Assembly: GCF_035818475.1 (NCBI RefSeq)
Contig: NZ_JAYMGV010000001.1
Location: 2,046,001-2,110,000 of the forward strand
Direction of reading: 5' to 3'
Length of the DNA: 64,000 nucleotides
From: Cognatitamlana sp035818475
GTDB lineage: Bacteria > Bacteroidota > Bacteroidia > Flavobacteriales > Flavobacteriaceae
Shown here: piece after piece, positions 42,205 to 53,600 of the stretch
Position numbering within the stretch: position 1 is the first letter of the stretch
Layout of the letters: each line of letters starts with the position of its first letter
The notes under the pieces: generated by a model
What the model saw: only the letters and a program-made list of their open reading frames with translations
Database searches by the model: none
Told to the model about the DNA's origin: nothing
Position numbers and translations under genes: made by a program

Positions 42205-42230
42205 AACCTTATCGGTTTCTTTCATTTGAA

Positions 42231-42265
42231 AAGCCCATGTAAATTGATTTACATGGGCTTTTTTT
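42231..42265 (+). terminator. Intrinsic terminator
   Basis: A 14-bp perfect stem, AAGCCCATGTAAAT (42231-42244) with ATTTACATGGGCTT (42247-42260), then a T run. Confidence 0.9.
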
Positions 42266-42370
42266 ATTGAAAAAGAAGATAGTAAGTTTAAAACAATATT
42301 AATATTGTTTTGGTATGGTTAAAAATATTGAAATGTTTAAATTGGGTATTTGTTTCTGGTTAGGCATATT

Positions 42371-44326
42371 ATGAGGTCTAAAAATTTTAAAGTTATAATT
42401 TTGATTAAGCATTTTTTCTTTTTTTTATTTTCATTGCCTTTGTTTTCACAGGAAATAAGTATCCCTACTCAATTTTCGCAGGAAGGAAGTTTGTATTCAG
42501 ATTTGAATACAAACTTAAACGAATTAACCCAACCTTTAATTCAATTTACAGAAGGAGAAGCCTGTATAGTGATTGACTATTTAGGTAGAGATAATTACAA
42601 GATTAGGTATAATGAAATTGAGGGCATAGTAACGGTTGATGATTTGGAAGTTAATGAAGAAATGACCGATTTATATTATGACTACCAGGAAAGAGAACGA
42701 TTAAAGGCTATCGAAATAAAAGAAAATAGACAGCAAAAATTGTCGGAAATAACAGGAGAATCAGAAGCAAAGCAAAACGCATTGCAAGAACAACGCGTTA
42801 AAGATTCCATTTCCAGAGTTGAGGCCGCACAAAAAGCATTACGGGAACAACGTGTTAAAGATTCCATAGCCAGAGTTGAAGCAGCACAAAAGGCATTGCG
42901 TGAACGACGCGTTAAAGATTCCATAGCCAGGGTTGAAGCAGCACAAAAGGCATTACGGGAGAAACGTGTTAAAGATTCCATATCCAGAGTTGAGGCCGCA
43001 CGAAAGGCATTACGGGAACAACAAGTTAAAGATTCCATAGCCAGGGTTATAGCAGCACAAAAAGCATTACGGGAACAACGTGTTAAAGATTCCATATCCA
43101 GAGTTGAGGCCGCACGAATGGCATTACGGGAACAACGCGTTAAAGATTCCATAGCCAGGGTTGAAGCAGCACAAAAGGCATTACGGGAGAAACGTGTTAA
43201 AGATTCCATATCCATGGTTGAAGCAGCACAAAAGGCATTACGGGAACAACAAGTTAAAGATTCCATAGCCAGGGTTATAGCAGCACAAAAAGCATTGCGA
43301 GAACAACGCGTTAAAGATTCCATAGCCAGAGTTATAGCAGCACAAAAGGTATTGCGAGAACAACAGGTTAAAGATTCCATATCCAGAGTTGAAGCAGCAC
43401 AAAAGGCATTACGGGAACAACGGGTTAAAGATTCCATATCCAGAGTTGAGGCCGCACGAAAGGCATTACGGGAACAACGGGTTAAAGATTCCATAGCCAG
43501 AGTTGAGGCAGCTCAAAAAGCATTGCGAGAACAACGCGTTAAAGATTCTATAGCCAGGGTTGAGGCCGTACAAAAAGCATTACGGGAACAACGGGTTAAA
43601 GATTCCATAGCCAGAGTTATAGCAGCACAAAAGGCATTACGAGAACAACGCGTTAAAGATTCCATTTCCAGGGTTATAGCAGCTCAAAAAGCATTGCGAG
43701 AACAACGCGTTAAAGATTCTATAGCCAGGGTTGAAGCAGCACAAAAGGCATTACGGGAACAACAAGTTAAAGATCCCATAGCTAGAGTTATAGTAGCACA
43801 AAGGGTATTAAAAGAACAGTTTATAAAGGACTCTATAGCAAAAAGCAGTTCCAAAGCAGATAATCTGGATACTATTAAAACGAAAACTAAGGAAAGAAGC
43901 CTGGAATTCAGAAACACGTGTCACTACATAATTAATGAATTTGACCCGTTCTATAATATAAAAACTGTGAGAACCGAGGCATATTCTATTTCACAAAATT
44001 TAACTGTAGAATTGCATAAGCAAGGACAGAAATTAAATGTGTTCTTTAATTCATCGGAAGATTTGGGGTGTGTTAGCTATTTTTCAAATAATAGATCATC
44101 AGTAAAAGTAACACTTGAAAATAACAGAACGGTTTCCTTCTATCATTCATGGGATATGGAATGTGGAGAATTTTTGTTTAAGGGAAGTTTATCAAGATCT
44201 CAGATGGCTAGTTTAAAAAAATCTCCAATTAAGTCTATAAGACTCAGAGCAACCAAAGGTTCTAAGGTTATAACTGATATAAGTTATAAAGAGTTTTTTA
44301 TAGATAAATTAAAGTGTATCGAATAA
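42371..44326 (+). CDS. Secreted protein with 18 near-identical 19-residue repeats
   Basis: 651 residues from the ATG at 42371 (a TTG lies seven codons upstream). Signal peptide near residues 1-27. Residues of about 55-100 look like a small SH3-type barrel (EACIVIDYLGRDNYKIRYNE). Residues 135-476 are 18 tandem copies of QKALREQRVKDSIARVEAA with few substitutions, then one degenerate copy; this must be a long charged helix or coiled coil. The last 150 residues form a beta-rich domain with cysteines (RNTCHY, LGCVSY, DMECGEF) that may pair. No family recognised. It is a stand-alone gene, between a terminator and the HTCS gene. A rod-like surface or periplasmic spacer is one inference. Confidence 0.85.
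   Translation: MRSKNFKVIILIKHFFFFLFSLPLFSQEISIPTQFSQEGSLYSDLNTNLNELTQPLIQFTEGEACIVIDYLGRDNYKIRYNEIEGIVTVDDLEVNEEMTDLYYDYQERERLKAIEIKENRQQKLSEITGESEAKQNALQEQRVKDSISRVEAAQKALREQRVKDSIARVEAAQKALRERRVKDSIARVEAAQKALREKRVKDSISRVEAARKALREQQVKDSIARVIAAQKALREQRVKDSISRVEAARMALREQRVKDSIARVEAAQKALREKRVKDSISMVEAAQKALREQQVKDSIARVIAAQKALREQRVKDSIARVIAAQKVLREQQVKDSISRVEAAQKALREQRVKDSISRVEAARKALREQRVKDSIARVEAAQKALREQRVKDSIARVEAVQKALREQRVKDSIARVIAAQKALREQRVKDSISRVIAAQKALREQRVKDSIARVEAAQKALREQQVKDPIARVIVAQRVLKEQFIKDSIAKSSSKADNLDTIKTKTKERSLEFRNTCHYIINEFDPFYNIKTVRTEAYSISQNLTVELHKQGQKLNVFFNSSEDLGCVSYFSNNRSSVKVTLENNRTVSFYHSWDMECGEFLFKGSLSRSQMASLKKSPIKSIRLRATKGSKVITDISYKEFFIDKLKCIE
42773..43855 (+). repeat. 57-bp coding tandem repeat array
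   Basis: Eighteen in-frame 57-bp units (42773-43798) and one diverged unit to about 43855. Variation is concentrated at a few codons: A/Q or R at the start, R/Q/K at residues 7-8, A/S at residue 14 and E/I at residue 17. Combinations of these variants recur, as expected from unequal crossing over or slippage. Confidence 0.95.
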
Positions 44327-44712
44327 AAATTAAGTCAGCGATATTACAATGATTAAGTTTATAATCTATATATAGTTTGTACTAAAATATGTTGTTTTTA
44401 GCATTTGTAAAATATACCGGTATTTTGATTTAGGCCATATTGGAATACCAAATTCTATAAGTTAGCCTACTAGGTAGTTATAAAAAGAGTTTTAAAATCT
44501 CTAACAAACCTCAGGTTCTTTTTGAATAATAAATGCAACAACAATTAATCTATTTTATTAGTAATTCAGCTTTTTTAAAGGAGTGTTTAAATTATTTATG
44601 TAAGAAAATAACAATAGAATTATTCTTATTAAGGTGAAATGTAAGACGTTCATGCATAGAACATAAACAATTTATTATATTGGCACATAATTGAATCTTA
44701 TTAGTTAATCAA
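44327..44712. other. Intergenic region upstream of the HTCS gene
   Basis: 386 bp without a gene. TATATTGG near 44678 is a near match to the -7 consensus about 27 nt before the HTCS start. I see nothing else of note. Confidence 0.4.
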
Positions 44713-47700
44713 ATGGCATTTAAATGGTATTTAATTAAAGCATTATTCTGTTTTCTAATAGTTCAAACTATGCTGGGGCAGAACAATAAAAGTAACTACG
44801 AAGCTCTAAAGTTTAAACAAATTTCATTAAAAGAAGGGCTTTCACAAAGTTCGGTATTATCTGTTATGCAAGATAGTCAGGGATTCATGTGGTTTGGCAC
44901 AAGAGATGGCTTAAATAAATTTGATGGTAATACGTTCAAAATCTTCAGGTATACCTCAAAGGACTCTACCAGTTTAAATCATAATCATGTAAAAACCATA
45001 TATCAGGATACTTTTAATAATCTGTGGGTAGGAACACTAAAAGGGCTAAACAAGTTTATTCCGGAGTCACAATCATTTAAGAGATACGTTTTACATGATA
45101 ATAAAGAGGAGGATAAGAGTTTAATAATTTGGAGCATAATTGGGGGAGAAGAAGGTGTTTTATGGTTAGGAACAGATTCTGGTCTTAAGAAATTTGATAT
45201 TCAAAAGGAAGCTTTAGTTGAATTTGATTATAAAGAGGAGTATAGTGAATTGTTCAATACTCCTGTTAAATCGTTAGTACTAGCTAAAAATAATAACTTA
45301 TGGATTAGAACAACATATGATTTGGCGGTTTATAATCTGAGTACAAAAGCTGTTAAAAGTTACTTACTTCCTGAGCATATCGTACCAGAACGAAATGAAA
45401 GTGGTGTAACTACATTATTTGAGGACATGAAAGGTGATATCTGGTTAGGGTTTCACAATGGTCTGGCTATATTAAATAAAGAGCAGGGTGTATTTGAGTA
45501 TTTTAAAACAAAAAATAAAACTAAAGCGTGTGTCAAAGATGATACAAGAAGTATTTGCGAAGATCATTTAGGAAATTTATGGGTAGGGACATATAATGGG
45601 CTTTACATAATTAATAATGCTAGAAATTCAATATCACATTTTGTACACGATGAAAATAATTCAAATAGCTTAGGCCAAAATTCGATTTATAAAATTTTTA
45701 GAGATACTAAAGGCGATATATGGATTGGTACTTACTCAGGGGGTATTAGTTATTATGATAGAAGTTTTGATGTTTTCAAACATTTTAATTCCGGAACTAA
45801 TAATTCTAAACTAAACTATAAGGTAGTTAGTTCATTTATAGAAGATTCAAATCAAAACTTATGGATTGGCACAGAAGGAGGAGGTATAAATTTTTATAAT
45901 AAAGAAAACGGTACGTTTAAATATTATACAAGTGATAGTGATAACAATACACTTAGCAATAATAATGTTAAGGCCATGGTACAAGATCACTCGGGTAATT
46001 TATGGGTTGGTACACATGACGGCGGGTTAAATTTTGTAAACCTTAACAAGATTCCTTTTCAATTTATACGATATAAAAACATACCGAACAATATTAACAG
46101 TATTAGTAATGATAGGGTCATTTCATTATGTGTTGATGATAATGACAAGGTTTGGATAGGTACGTCTGGAGGCGGTGTAAATCTGTTTGATAAAAACACC
46201 AAATCTATTACGCGTTTAAAAGGGCTTGGTACGCATATTTATACAATATCAAAAGCAAGGGATGGTCACTTTCTTTTTATCGGAGGAAGTAACGGATTAG
46301 CAAAAATAAATGTTGATACAAAAGAATTTGTCTCAATTAATTATATAGGGAATAATGAGTCTAAGGGGTCAAACAATGTATTATGTGTCTATGAGGACGA
46401 TGATAAAAATATATTAGTAGGAACAGAGGGGGATGGGTTGTATTATTATAACCAGGAAACCAATCAATCCATTAAATATGACTCTTCCAATGGGTTGCCC
46501 AATGATATTATTTACGGAATAGTACCTGATCATAATAACAATATTTGGTTAAGTACTAATAATGGATTGAGTAGAGTAGATTTACAAACGTTTCAAATTA
46601 AAAATTTCAATGGGGCCGATGGATTACAAGGTAATGAATTTAATTATGGAGCTTACTTAATGAGTAAAAATGGTGAATTGTTGTTTGGAGGAGTCAATGG
46701 ATTTAATGTATTTAATCCGAATGATATTGTTGAAAATGCATTTGTTCCGCCAGTAACAATAACAGCATTAAAAGTAAATAATAAACCCTTTTTAAATGTA
46801 ACAGATACAAATACGTCTGCTGAGATTCACCTTAAACATGATCAAAACATGCTTAGTTTTGATTTTGTTGGATTAAGTTTTTCACAACCAAATGAAAATG
46901 AATATGCCTATATGCTGGAAGGCTTTGATACGGAATGGAACTATGTAGGCAATCAAAAATCAGCAACTTATACAAACTTAAATTCAGGACATTATATTTT
47001 TAAAGCAAAAGCATCAAATAGTGATGGCCTTTGGAATGAAAAAGGGGCTTCAATTCCCATTAGAGTACGTCCTGCACCATGGAAAACCTGGTGGGCATAT
47101 TTAATATATATACTACTTTTAACAGCTACGGCTTTAGTAGTTAGAAAGTATAGCCTTATAAGGATCAAAGAGCGAAATGAGCTAAAAAATGAACGCTTGG
47201 AAAAAGAGCGCATTGAAGAAGTCAACAAATTAAAGCTGCAGTTATTTACAAACGTTTCACATGATTTTAGAACACCATTAAGTTTAATTATCGGACCGCT
47301 TCAACAATTATTAAAAGAAAAAACAGGAAATGAGTTTGTTAAAAGGCAACATGAAATAATGTATAGAAACGCCAGCTCATTAATGGAATTGATAAATCAA
47401 TTGCTTGATTTTAGAAAAAGTGAGTCAGGAAATTTAAAATTGAGTGTGTCAAAAAATAATATAGTGTCTTTTATAGATGATATACAAAAAGCATTTGAAG
47501 AATTGGCAAAAGCCAAAAATATAACGTTCACGTTTAAACCGGATATTGAAGATACACAGGTATGGTTTGACCCCATTGGCTTTAAAAAAGTAATCGTTAA
47601 TTTATTATCAAATGCATTTAAGTTTACACCCGAAAATGGAGAAATCTCATTAAGGCTTTCTCTCCGTGAAAAATCTACTAAAGAGATACCTAATAAGTAT

Positions 47701-48825
47701 GTTAAGTTTGAAGTTCAGGATAGCGGAAAAGGCATTACAAGCTTAAATAAGAAAATTATTTTTGAAAGGTTTTATCATTCAGGAGAGCGATCAGGAACAG
47801 GAATAGGTTTAGCCTTAACAAAGAATATTGTTGAATTGCATGGTGGAGAGATTAAGGTTAAAAGTAAGGAAAATAAAGGGGCACGTTTTATAGTATATCT
47901 GCCTTTTGGAAATAACCATTTTAGTGAAGATCAAATAAATAATGAAGTCCTAGACACTAATGAAAATGACTTTTTTAAACTAAGAGAGTCTGTTTATGTG
48001 GAAAAAGAATTAGAAGCACTAAAAGAAGAAAGTGAGATTCATGAAGACATCATTGACAAATCAAGGCCTTCCATTTTAATAGTTGAAGATAATGCTGAGT
48101 TAAGATCTTTCATTAAAAATATCTTTATAAATACGTATAATGTTTTTGAATCACCAAATGGTGAAAAGGCATTAGAAGTAGCAAGAACTGAGTCAATAGA
48201 TTTGATAATCAGTGATGTTATGATGCCTAAAATGGATGGATTAGAATTATGTGATAAATTAAAGACTAATATAGAAACAAGTCACATTCCGGTCATCTTA
48301 CTTACGGCTAAAACGTCTAAAGAATTTCAAAATACAGGTTATGAAAATGGAGCAGATGCTTATATAACCAAACCTTTTGACGCTAATGTATTAGAAGTAA
48401 GAGTCATAAATCTATTAAAATCTAGAAAAAACCTAATAGATAAGTTTAGAAAGGATATCATTCTGCAACCAAAAGAACTGACGGTGGTATCAGCAGACGA
48501 AGTCTTTTTAAAGAAAGCAATAAGCCTAGTTGAGGAGAATATTTCTGATTCAGAGTTTAATGTGGCAGAATTTACTGATCATATGCATATGAGTAGGTCG
48601 GTGTTGTTTAGAAAAATCAAGGCACTAACCGGGCAGTCTATTACATTATTTATAAGAACCGTAAAATTAAAACGTGCCGGACAATTACTATTGCAATCTC
48701 AAATGAATATTTCTGAGGTAGCCTATGAAGTTGGGTTTAATGATTTAAAATATTTTAGAAAATGTTTTAAGGAACATTTTGGAATTACCCCCTCTGATTA
48801 TAGAAGCAAAAATGTAAAAGCCTAA
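44713..48825 (+). CDS. Hybrid two-component system sensor/regulator (HTCS)
   Basis: 1370 residues combining sensor and transcription factor in one inner-membrane protein. Signal peptide (1-22), then about 14 Reg_prop propeller strands with repeated W-x-G-T motifs (MWFGTRDGLNKF, LWVGTLKGLNKF, IWIGTYSGGISYY), a Y_Y_Y domain near 725-795, a membrane helix near 800-818, a HisKA domain with H850 in NVSHDFRTPL, HATPase_c with NLLSNAFKFTPENG, a receiver with phosphoacceptor D1168 in ISDVMMPKMDG, and a C-terminal AraC HTH (from about 1265). All catalytic residues are present. In Bacteroidota such proteins bind an oligosaccharide in the periplasm and activate the neighbouring locus, here the SusCD genes downstream. 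Confidence 0.96.
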   Translation: MAFKWYLIKALFCFLIVQTMLGQNNKSNYEALKFKQISLKEGLSQSSVLSVMQDSQGFMWFGTRDGLNKFDGNTFKIFRYTSKDSTSLNHNHVKTIYQDTFNNLWVGTLKGLNKFIPESQSFKRYVLHDNKEEDKSLIIWSIIGGEEGVLWLGTDSGLKKFDIQKEALVEFDYKEEYSELFNTPVKSLVLAKNNNLWIRTTYDLAVYNLSTKAVKSYLLPEHIVPERNESGVTTLFEDMKGDIWLGFHNGLAILNKEQGVFEYFKTKNKTKACVKDDTRSICEDHLGNLWVGTYNGLYIINNARNSISHFVHDENNSNSLGQNSIYKIFRDTKGDIWIGTYSGGISYYDRSFDVFKHFNSGTNNSKLNYKVVSSFIEDSNQNLWIGTEGGGINFYNKENGTFKYYTSDSDNNTLSNNNVKAMVQDHSGNLWVGTHDGGLNFVNLNKIPFQFIRYKNIPNNINSISNDRVISLCVDDNDKVWIGTSGGGVNLFDKNTKSITRLKGLGTHIYTISKARDGHFLFIGGSNGLAKINVDTKEFVSINYIGNNESKGSNNVLCVYEDDDKNILVGTEGDGLYYYNQETNQSIKYDSSNGLPNDIIYGIVPDHNNNIWLSTNNGLSRVDLQTFQIKNFNGADGLQGNEFNYGAYLMSKNGELLFGGVNGFNVFNPNDIVENAFVPPVTITALKVNNKPFLNVTDTNTSAEIHLKHDQNMLSFDFVGLSFSQPNENEYAYMLEGFDTEWNYVGNQKSATYTNLNSGHYIFKAKASNSDGLWNEKGASIPIRVRPAPWKTWWAYLIYILLLTATALVVRKYSLIRIKERNELKNERLEKERIEEVNKLKLQLFTNVSHDFRTPLSLIIGPLQQLLKEKTGNEFVKRQHEIMYRNASSLMELINQLLDFRKSESGNLKLSVSKNNIVSFIDDIQKAFEELAKAKNITFTFKPDIEDTQVWFDPIGFKKVIVNLLSNAFKFTPENGEISLRLSLREKSTKEIPNKYVKFEVQDSGKGITSLNKKIIFERFYHSGERSGTGIGLALTKNIVELHGGEIKVKSKENKGARFIVYLPFGNNHFSEDQINNEVLDTNENDFFKLRESVYVEKELEALKEESEIHEDIIDKSRPSILIVEDNAELRSFIKNIFINTYNVFESPNGEKALEVARTESIDLIISDVMMPKMDGLELCDKLKTNIETSHIPVILLTAKTSKEFQNTGYENGADAYITKPFDANVLEVRVINLLKSRKNLIDKFRKDIILQPKELTVVSADEVFLKKAISLVEENISDSEFNVAEFTDHMHMSRSVLFRKIKALTGQSITLFIRTVKLKRAGQLLLQSQMNISEVAYEVGFNDLKYFRKCFKEHFGITPSDYRSKNVKA

Positions 48826-48847
48826 ACGCTTATATGCTGTTTTTACT

Positions 48848-48886
48848 GGTGTTTTAAGCTTTTTATTTCTTAAAACAACACCTTTA
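48848..48886 (+). terminator. Probable terminator after the HTCS gene
   Basis: GGTGTTTTAAG (48848-48858) pairs with CTTAAAACAACACC (48869-48882) with a small bulge, followed by TTT. Confidence 0.5.
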
Positions 48887-48992
48887 TCTCAAATACAATA
48901 GAACTTTTTGTACCATGTTATTGATCGATATAACCCTATTTAAAAATATAATATGCAATAGATTAGCAGTCTCAAACTAAACAAAATTAATT

Positions 48993-50516
48993 ATGAAAAG
49001 ATTTTTATTAATACTTATAATAATTTCTGCAGGTTTCGTTATAGGTAGTTGCACCGAAGACGCTTATGAAAGGAATAATCCTAGCCTAAGTGATTTTAAT
49101 GCGCCTATGGGGTTAAAATATACAGATGTTATTAACGGAAGGGAGTTCGGGCGAATCAGATCAGTAGCCCCAACTTTAAATACAGGAGGGATTCTGCCTT
49201 TTTTTGAAATAGTTAGTATAAAAGATGCTGACGGAAATATACTTGACGACTCTTATACGGGATTTGTTGAAATTTTCAATAAAGATGAAGAACGGCCTAA
49301 TGACGAAAGACATTTAGGTAGAATTATAATAGGTACTGATAACCGTACTACACCGGAAAAAGAAGAAAAAAATATATTTGCTACAGGGGATTATTTCTTT
49401 ACCATAAAAGTGACTATAAGTGCCGGAGGCGAAACGCGTAGTGAAACTTTTGAGGACGTTTTTCGTCTCAATGTGGCACCATTATTAGCGGAGAACTTAT
49501 TATATGTGCCCATAGCTCAAAATTTGATAGTAGGTAGTGAACCCGATACCTCAAAACCCAGTCTTAGGGGAGCAAACCCAGCAGTGTCTTTTGAATTAGG
49601 GAGCGATACCGATAAGCTTACTATAAACCCGGATACAGGGGTTATATCATTAAAACCGGAATATTCAACTACTGAAAATGATACCATTTATCCATTAGTA
49701 AGAGTGATAAGTAAAATTAGTGAAGAAGTTTTAGAGTTTCAGGGCAAAGGATTTTTATGGCTGGTGGCCTCAAATACACCGGTAACTTTACCCAGGTCTA
49801 CTAACTACTTTTTCTATCCGTCACTTAAATCAGAAAATAAAGTTGATGGGTATTTGAAGGAAATTCTTGTAGACGATGGCCGTACGGATTCCAGGAAGTG
49901 GGTAAGTGTAAGGAATAATGCTTCATTCATATCACCATTTGCATTTAACAGGCCGGATAATATTAAACCAATTATTACAGGAATACAAACTCAGGGAAAA
50001 GGAGGCGCTATAGAATGTGATGCTATTTTTAATACGGTAGATTTAACTTTACATGAAGATTTTGACGTGTCGGCTGAATTTCATTATAGGAATGAGTTTA
50101 CAGAGTATTTCGCAGATGGTAGCTCACCTGTATTTTTAGAAATGTACTATTCTGTAGATTTTGATCCTACCAGGCCTTTAGGTGAAGCCAATGCAGAAGC
50201 TACATGGGTATTAGTTAATGATATTGTAGAATGTACCGTGCCCAGACGTAATCAAGGCCCTTTTATTGGAATGCCATATCCGGGAGATCAAAGATTGAAG
50301 ACTAACGATGTTGCCGCGGCATTAAAAGACCCCGGTAGAAATGGAGATTCAGCATGGGTTGTTTGCGTCCTGGATTTAAATACTCTAAAAAGTACTGCTA
50401 AGAAGTTTACCATGAAAGCAAAATACAGGGCTACTTATACAGGTTCACTTGTTGCTCCGGGAAGAGACGGAAGATATAAATTCTCAGATATTCATTACAG
50501 AGCTACAGAAAAATAA
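48993..50516 (+). CDS. Putative surface glycan-binding lipoprotein in SusE position
   Basis: 507 residues. Lipoprotein signal with lipobox IGSC near residue 20, so probably exposed on the outer membrane. No catalytic motif is seen. The body is beta-rich: a first Ig-like region (EIVSIKDADGNIL to VFRLNVAP), a cadherin/BACON-like middle (ITPDTG-like NPDTGVISLKPEY), and a larger C-terminal region that could bind carbohydrate (DVSAEFHYRNEFTEYF, RYKFSDIHYR). Possibly the DUF4958 type. Lying just before susC, and after the regulator, it takes the place of a surface glycan-binding protein. Its specific ligand is unknown. Confidence 0.7.
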   Translation: MKRFLLILIIISAGFVIGSCTEDAYERNNPSLSDFNAPMGLKYTDVINGREFGRIRSVAPTLNTGGILPFFEIVSIKDADGNILDDSYTGFVEIFNKDEERPNDERHLGRIIIGTDNRTTPEKEEKNIFATGDYFFTIKVTISAGGETRSETFEDVFRLNVAPLLAENLLYVPIAQNLIVGSEPDTSKPSLRGANPAVSFELGSDTDKLTINPDTGVISLKPEYSTTENDTIYPLVRVISKISEEVLEFQGKGFLWLVASNTPVTLPRSTNYFFYPSLKSENKVDGYLKEILVDDGRTDSRKWVSVRNNASFISPFAFNRPDNIKPIITGIQTQGKGGAIECDAIFNTVDLTLHEDFDVSAEFHYRNEFTEYFADGSSPVFLEMYYSVDFDPTRPLGEANAEATWVLVNDIVECTVPRRNQGPFIGMPYPGDQRLKTNDVAAALKDPGRNGDSAWVVCVLDLNTLKSTAKKFTMKAKYRATYTGSLVAPGRDGRYKFSDIHYRATEK

Positions 50517-50629
50517 TCCAGGCTAAAATATATAAAGCATAAATATGGGTGGTACATCACTGTTACCAACAAAGTGTATATGGATGCATTTTGCCTAAAA
50601 TGATAAAGAACTAACTTAAAAATTAATAA

Positions 50630-53600
50630 ATGAAAAAAATACTATTAATCGTGTTATTGCTGGGTTTTATGCCATTAGTAGCTTTTGCACAAAGAGATAT
50701 TACCGGAGTAGTGACTGATAAAGAAGGTATTCCGCTACCGGGAGCTACTGTTTTAGTAAAAGGACAGGCTAAAGGAGCAACCACAGACTTTGACGGGGTA
50801 TACACCTTAACAGCTGTAAAAGCAACAGATGTTTTAGTGTATAAATACCTTGGTTATACAACCAAAGAAATACAGGTCAATGAAAATACAACCATAAATG
50901 TTATTTTAGAATCTAAAAATGAAGAGCTGGAACAAGTTGTTATTGTAGGATACAATGAAGTAAAGAAGAAGGATCTAACAGGTTCTGTAGGTCAACTTAA
51001 GCCAAGTGAAATACAGGTTGCTCCTGTTTCTAATTTTGACCAGGCTCTGGCAGGGCGTGTGACTGGCGTTCAGGTTTCATCTACAGATGGAACGCCGGGA
51101 TCCGTTTTACAAATTGTAATTAGAGGCGGTAACTCTATTACGGGAAGCAATAGCCCTTTATATGTTGTAGATGGTATTCCAACGGAAGGTTTTGATGCCG
51201 GAAGCATTAGTACCGATGATATTGAAAGTTTTGACATTTTAAAAGATGCCTCTGCAACAGCCATATACGGGTCTAGAGGAGCAAATGGTGTAATTTTAAT
51301 CACTACAAAAGGAGGACGTACCGATGGTAAAACAGAAGTAAGAGCATCAGCATCTACTGCTGTACAATGGATTGCTAACAGGTTTGATGTTTTAAACCCT
51401 TATGAATATGTTAAATGGGTACAAACGGTAGCATTAACATCCGATGGATATACAAGAGGGGTACTTACAAACCGGTTTAATAATTCTTATGTAGATCCTG
51501 AATTATACCGCCATGTAGAAGGGACGGATTGGCAGGACGAGATTTTTAGGGAGTCCCATATGACAAGGTATAATTTTGCATTAAGTGGAGGAACCAAGGC
51601 TACTAATATATATTTATCTGGAGAAGTGTTAGAGCAGGACGGTACTTTAATTAATACCGGGTTTAAAAAATTATCAGGTAACCTTAGAGTCAGACATCGT
51701 ATTAATGATAAGACCAGAATAGACACTTATCTGCGTTACAATACTACAAAAAGAACAGGCTTAATTGTTAGGGGAAGCAGTACAACCAGTATTATAAGAG
51801 ACGCCATACGTTTTAGGCCGGTAGAACCGATTATTAGTGACGGCCTTCCAATAGGCGGAGTAGATCCTTCTAACCCAAACTTTTTAAGAAATTTTAACCC
51901 GGTTAGTTCTTTAAACAATACAGATAGGCGTAATGTTGCTGAGGTTGTTAGAGGAAGTCTTTCGCTTTTCCATAAGATCACGCCAAAACTGGAGCTAAAA
52001 TTAAACGGGTCCTTTCAAATTACTAATCAGCAATTTTCAACGTTTTACGGAGCAAATACGTATCAGGGCCGACATACTACCAATGGCATTAATGGCAGTA
52101 TTTATACGCAACGCATAGGGTATTACACATCATCAAATACATTGACATACAGAAATACAATTAAGGATCATAGGTTTTCACTTTTGGGAGGTGCTGAACT
52201 TCAAAAAAGAGTATTTGATGGAAATGGCTTCAGAAGTATTGACATCCCTTTTGATTTGTTTGGTATAGATAATCTGGATATTGGAACACCTGTAGACCCG
52301 GATACAGATACTTCAGCAAACTCTTTAGTATCATTCTTTGGGAGGTTTGATTATGCTTTTAAAAATAAATACCTTTTTACCGCTTCTATTAGGGCTGATG
52401 GGTCTTCTAAATTTAATAAAGACAACAGGTGGGGGTACTTTCCTTCGTTTTCCGCAGGATGGATATTTAGTGATGAAGACTTTGTGAAATCATTAGGCGT
52501 TTTTTCTTTTGGAAAAATAAGAGCAGGTTGGGGTGAGACCGGTAATAACAGAATTAATGACTTTGCAGCTTTAAGTCAACTGGTTGTAGGTAAGGCTTAT
52601 AGCTATCCTTTTGGGCAGGGTGAAAATATATCTTTAGGAGCTTTTCAGAGTAATTTGGGACTTTCTGATTTACGCTGGGAGACTACCAAGCAGACAGATA
52701 TTGGTTTGGATTTAGGCTTTTTGGGACAAAAGGTTCAGCTAACAGCTGATTACTATCATAAAAAAACAACCGATTTATTGCTAAACGCCGATTTTGCATT
52801 AAGTACAGGTTTTAGCACCGTACAACGTAATGTAGGGGCTATTGAAAATAAAGGGTTTGAATTAAGTTTGTCTACAAAAAATATTAATAAAGACAATTTT
52901 TCCTGGACTTCAAATTTTAATATTTCATTTAACAGAAATAAGGTCTTGAAGTTAAATGGTGCTTCTCCATTTATTAAAAGTAGTGTTAATTTTGAGTCAA
53001 CGGTTGCTGGTACTGAAAGAATTTACATAACAGAAGTTGGCAGTCCCGTTGGTTTATTGTATGGTTTGGAATTTGACGGGCTGTATCAATTAGAGGACTT
53101 TAATTTTGATAGCGAAACCGGAGGCTATATTTTAAAAGAGGGCATTCCCAGCGGAGGCACCGGTGGGGCTTCAGGGCCCGGTAGTGTTAAGTTTGTAGAT
53201 CAATTAACTGTTGATACAGATGGCGATGGTATTCCTGATGCCGGAGATGGCTTAATAAATTCTGAAGACAGGGTTGTTATTGGTAACCCGCATCCAAAAC
53301 ATTATGGTGGATTTACCAATATATTTAATATAGGAAATTTTGATATACAAGCCCATTTACAATGGTCTTATGATTTTGATGTTCTGAATGGAAATAGAGC
53401 TGTACTTGAAGTACCGCGGTCAAGGGATACATTTAATGGATTAAGAGGATTAACCAATGCGTGGACTAAGTATAACACAGATACAACCATTAACACGCCG
53501 TTGTTTAATGGAAACCCGGCTGGACCGGCCCAGGGTAACAGAATAGATAACAGGTATGTAGAAGATGGCTCTTATTTAAAATTAAGAACCGTATCTATTG

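Noticed and set aside
42682..43494. A 270-codon open frame on the minus strand across the 57-bp repeats
   Set aside because: It exists only because the repeat length is divisible by three and the repeat unit lacks stop codons on that strand. It has no signal, domain or start context, and the plus-strand frame has a signal peptide and flanking domains.
42773..43855. Regular repeats that might be read as a CRISPR array
   Set aside because: Units are contiguous with no unique spacers, they are in frame, and no cas gene is near.
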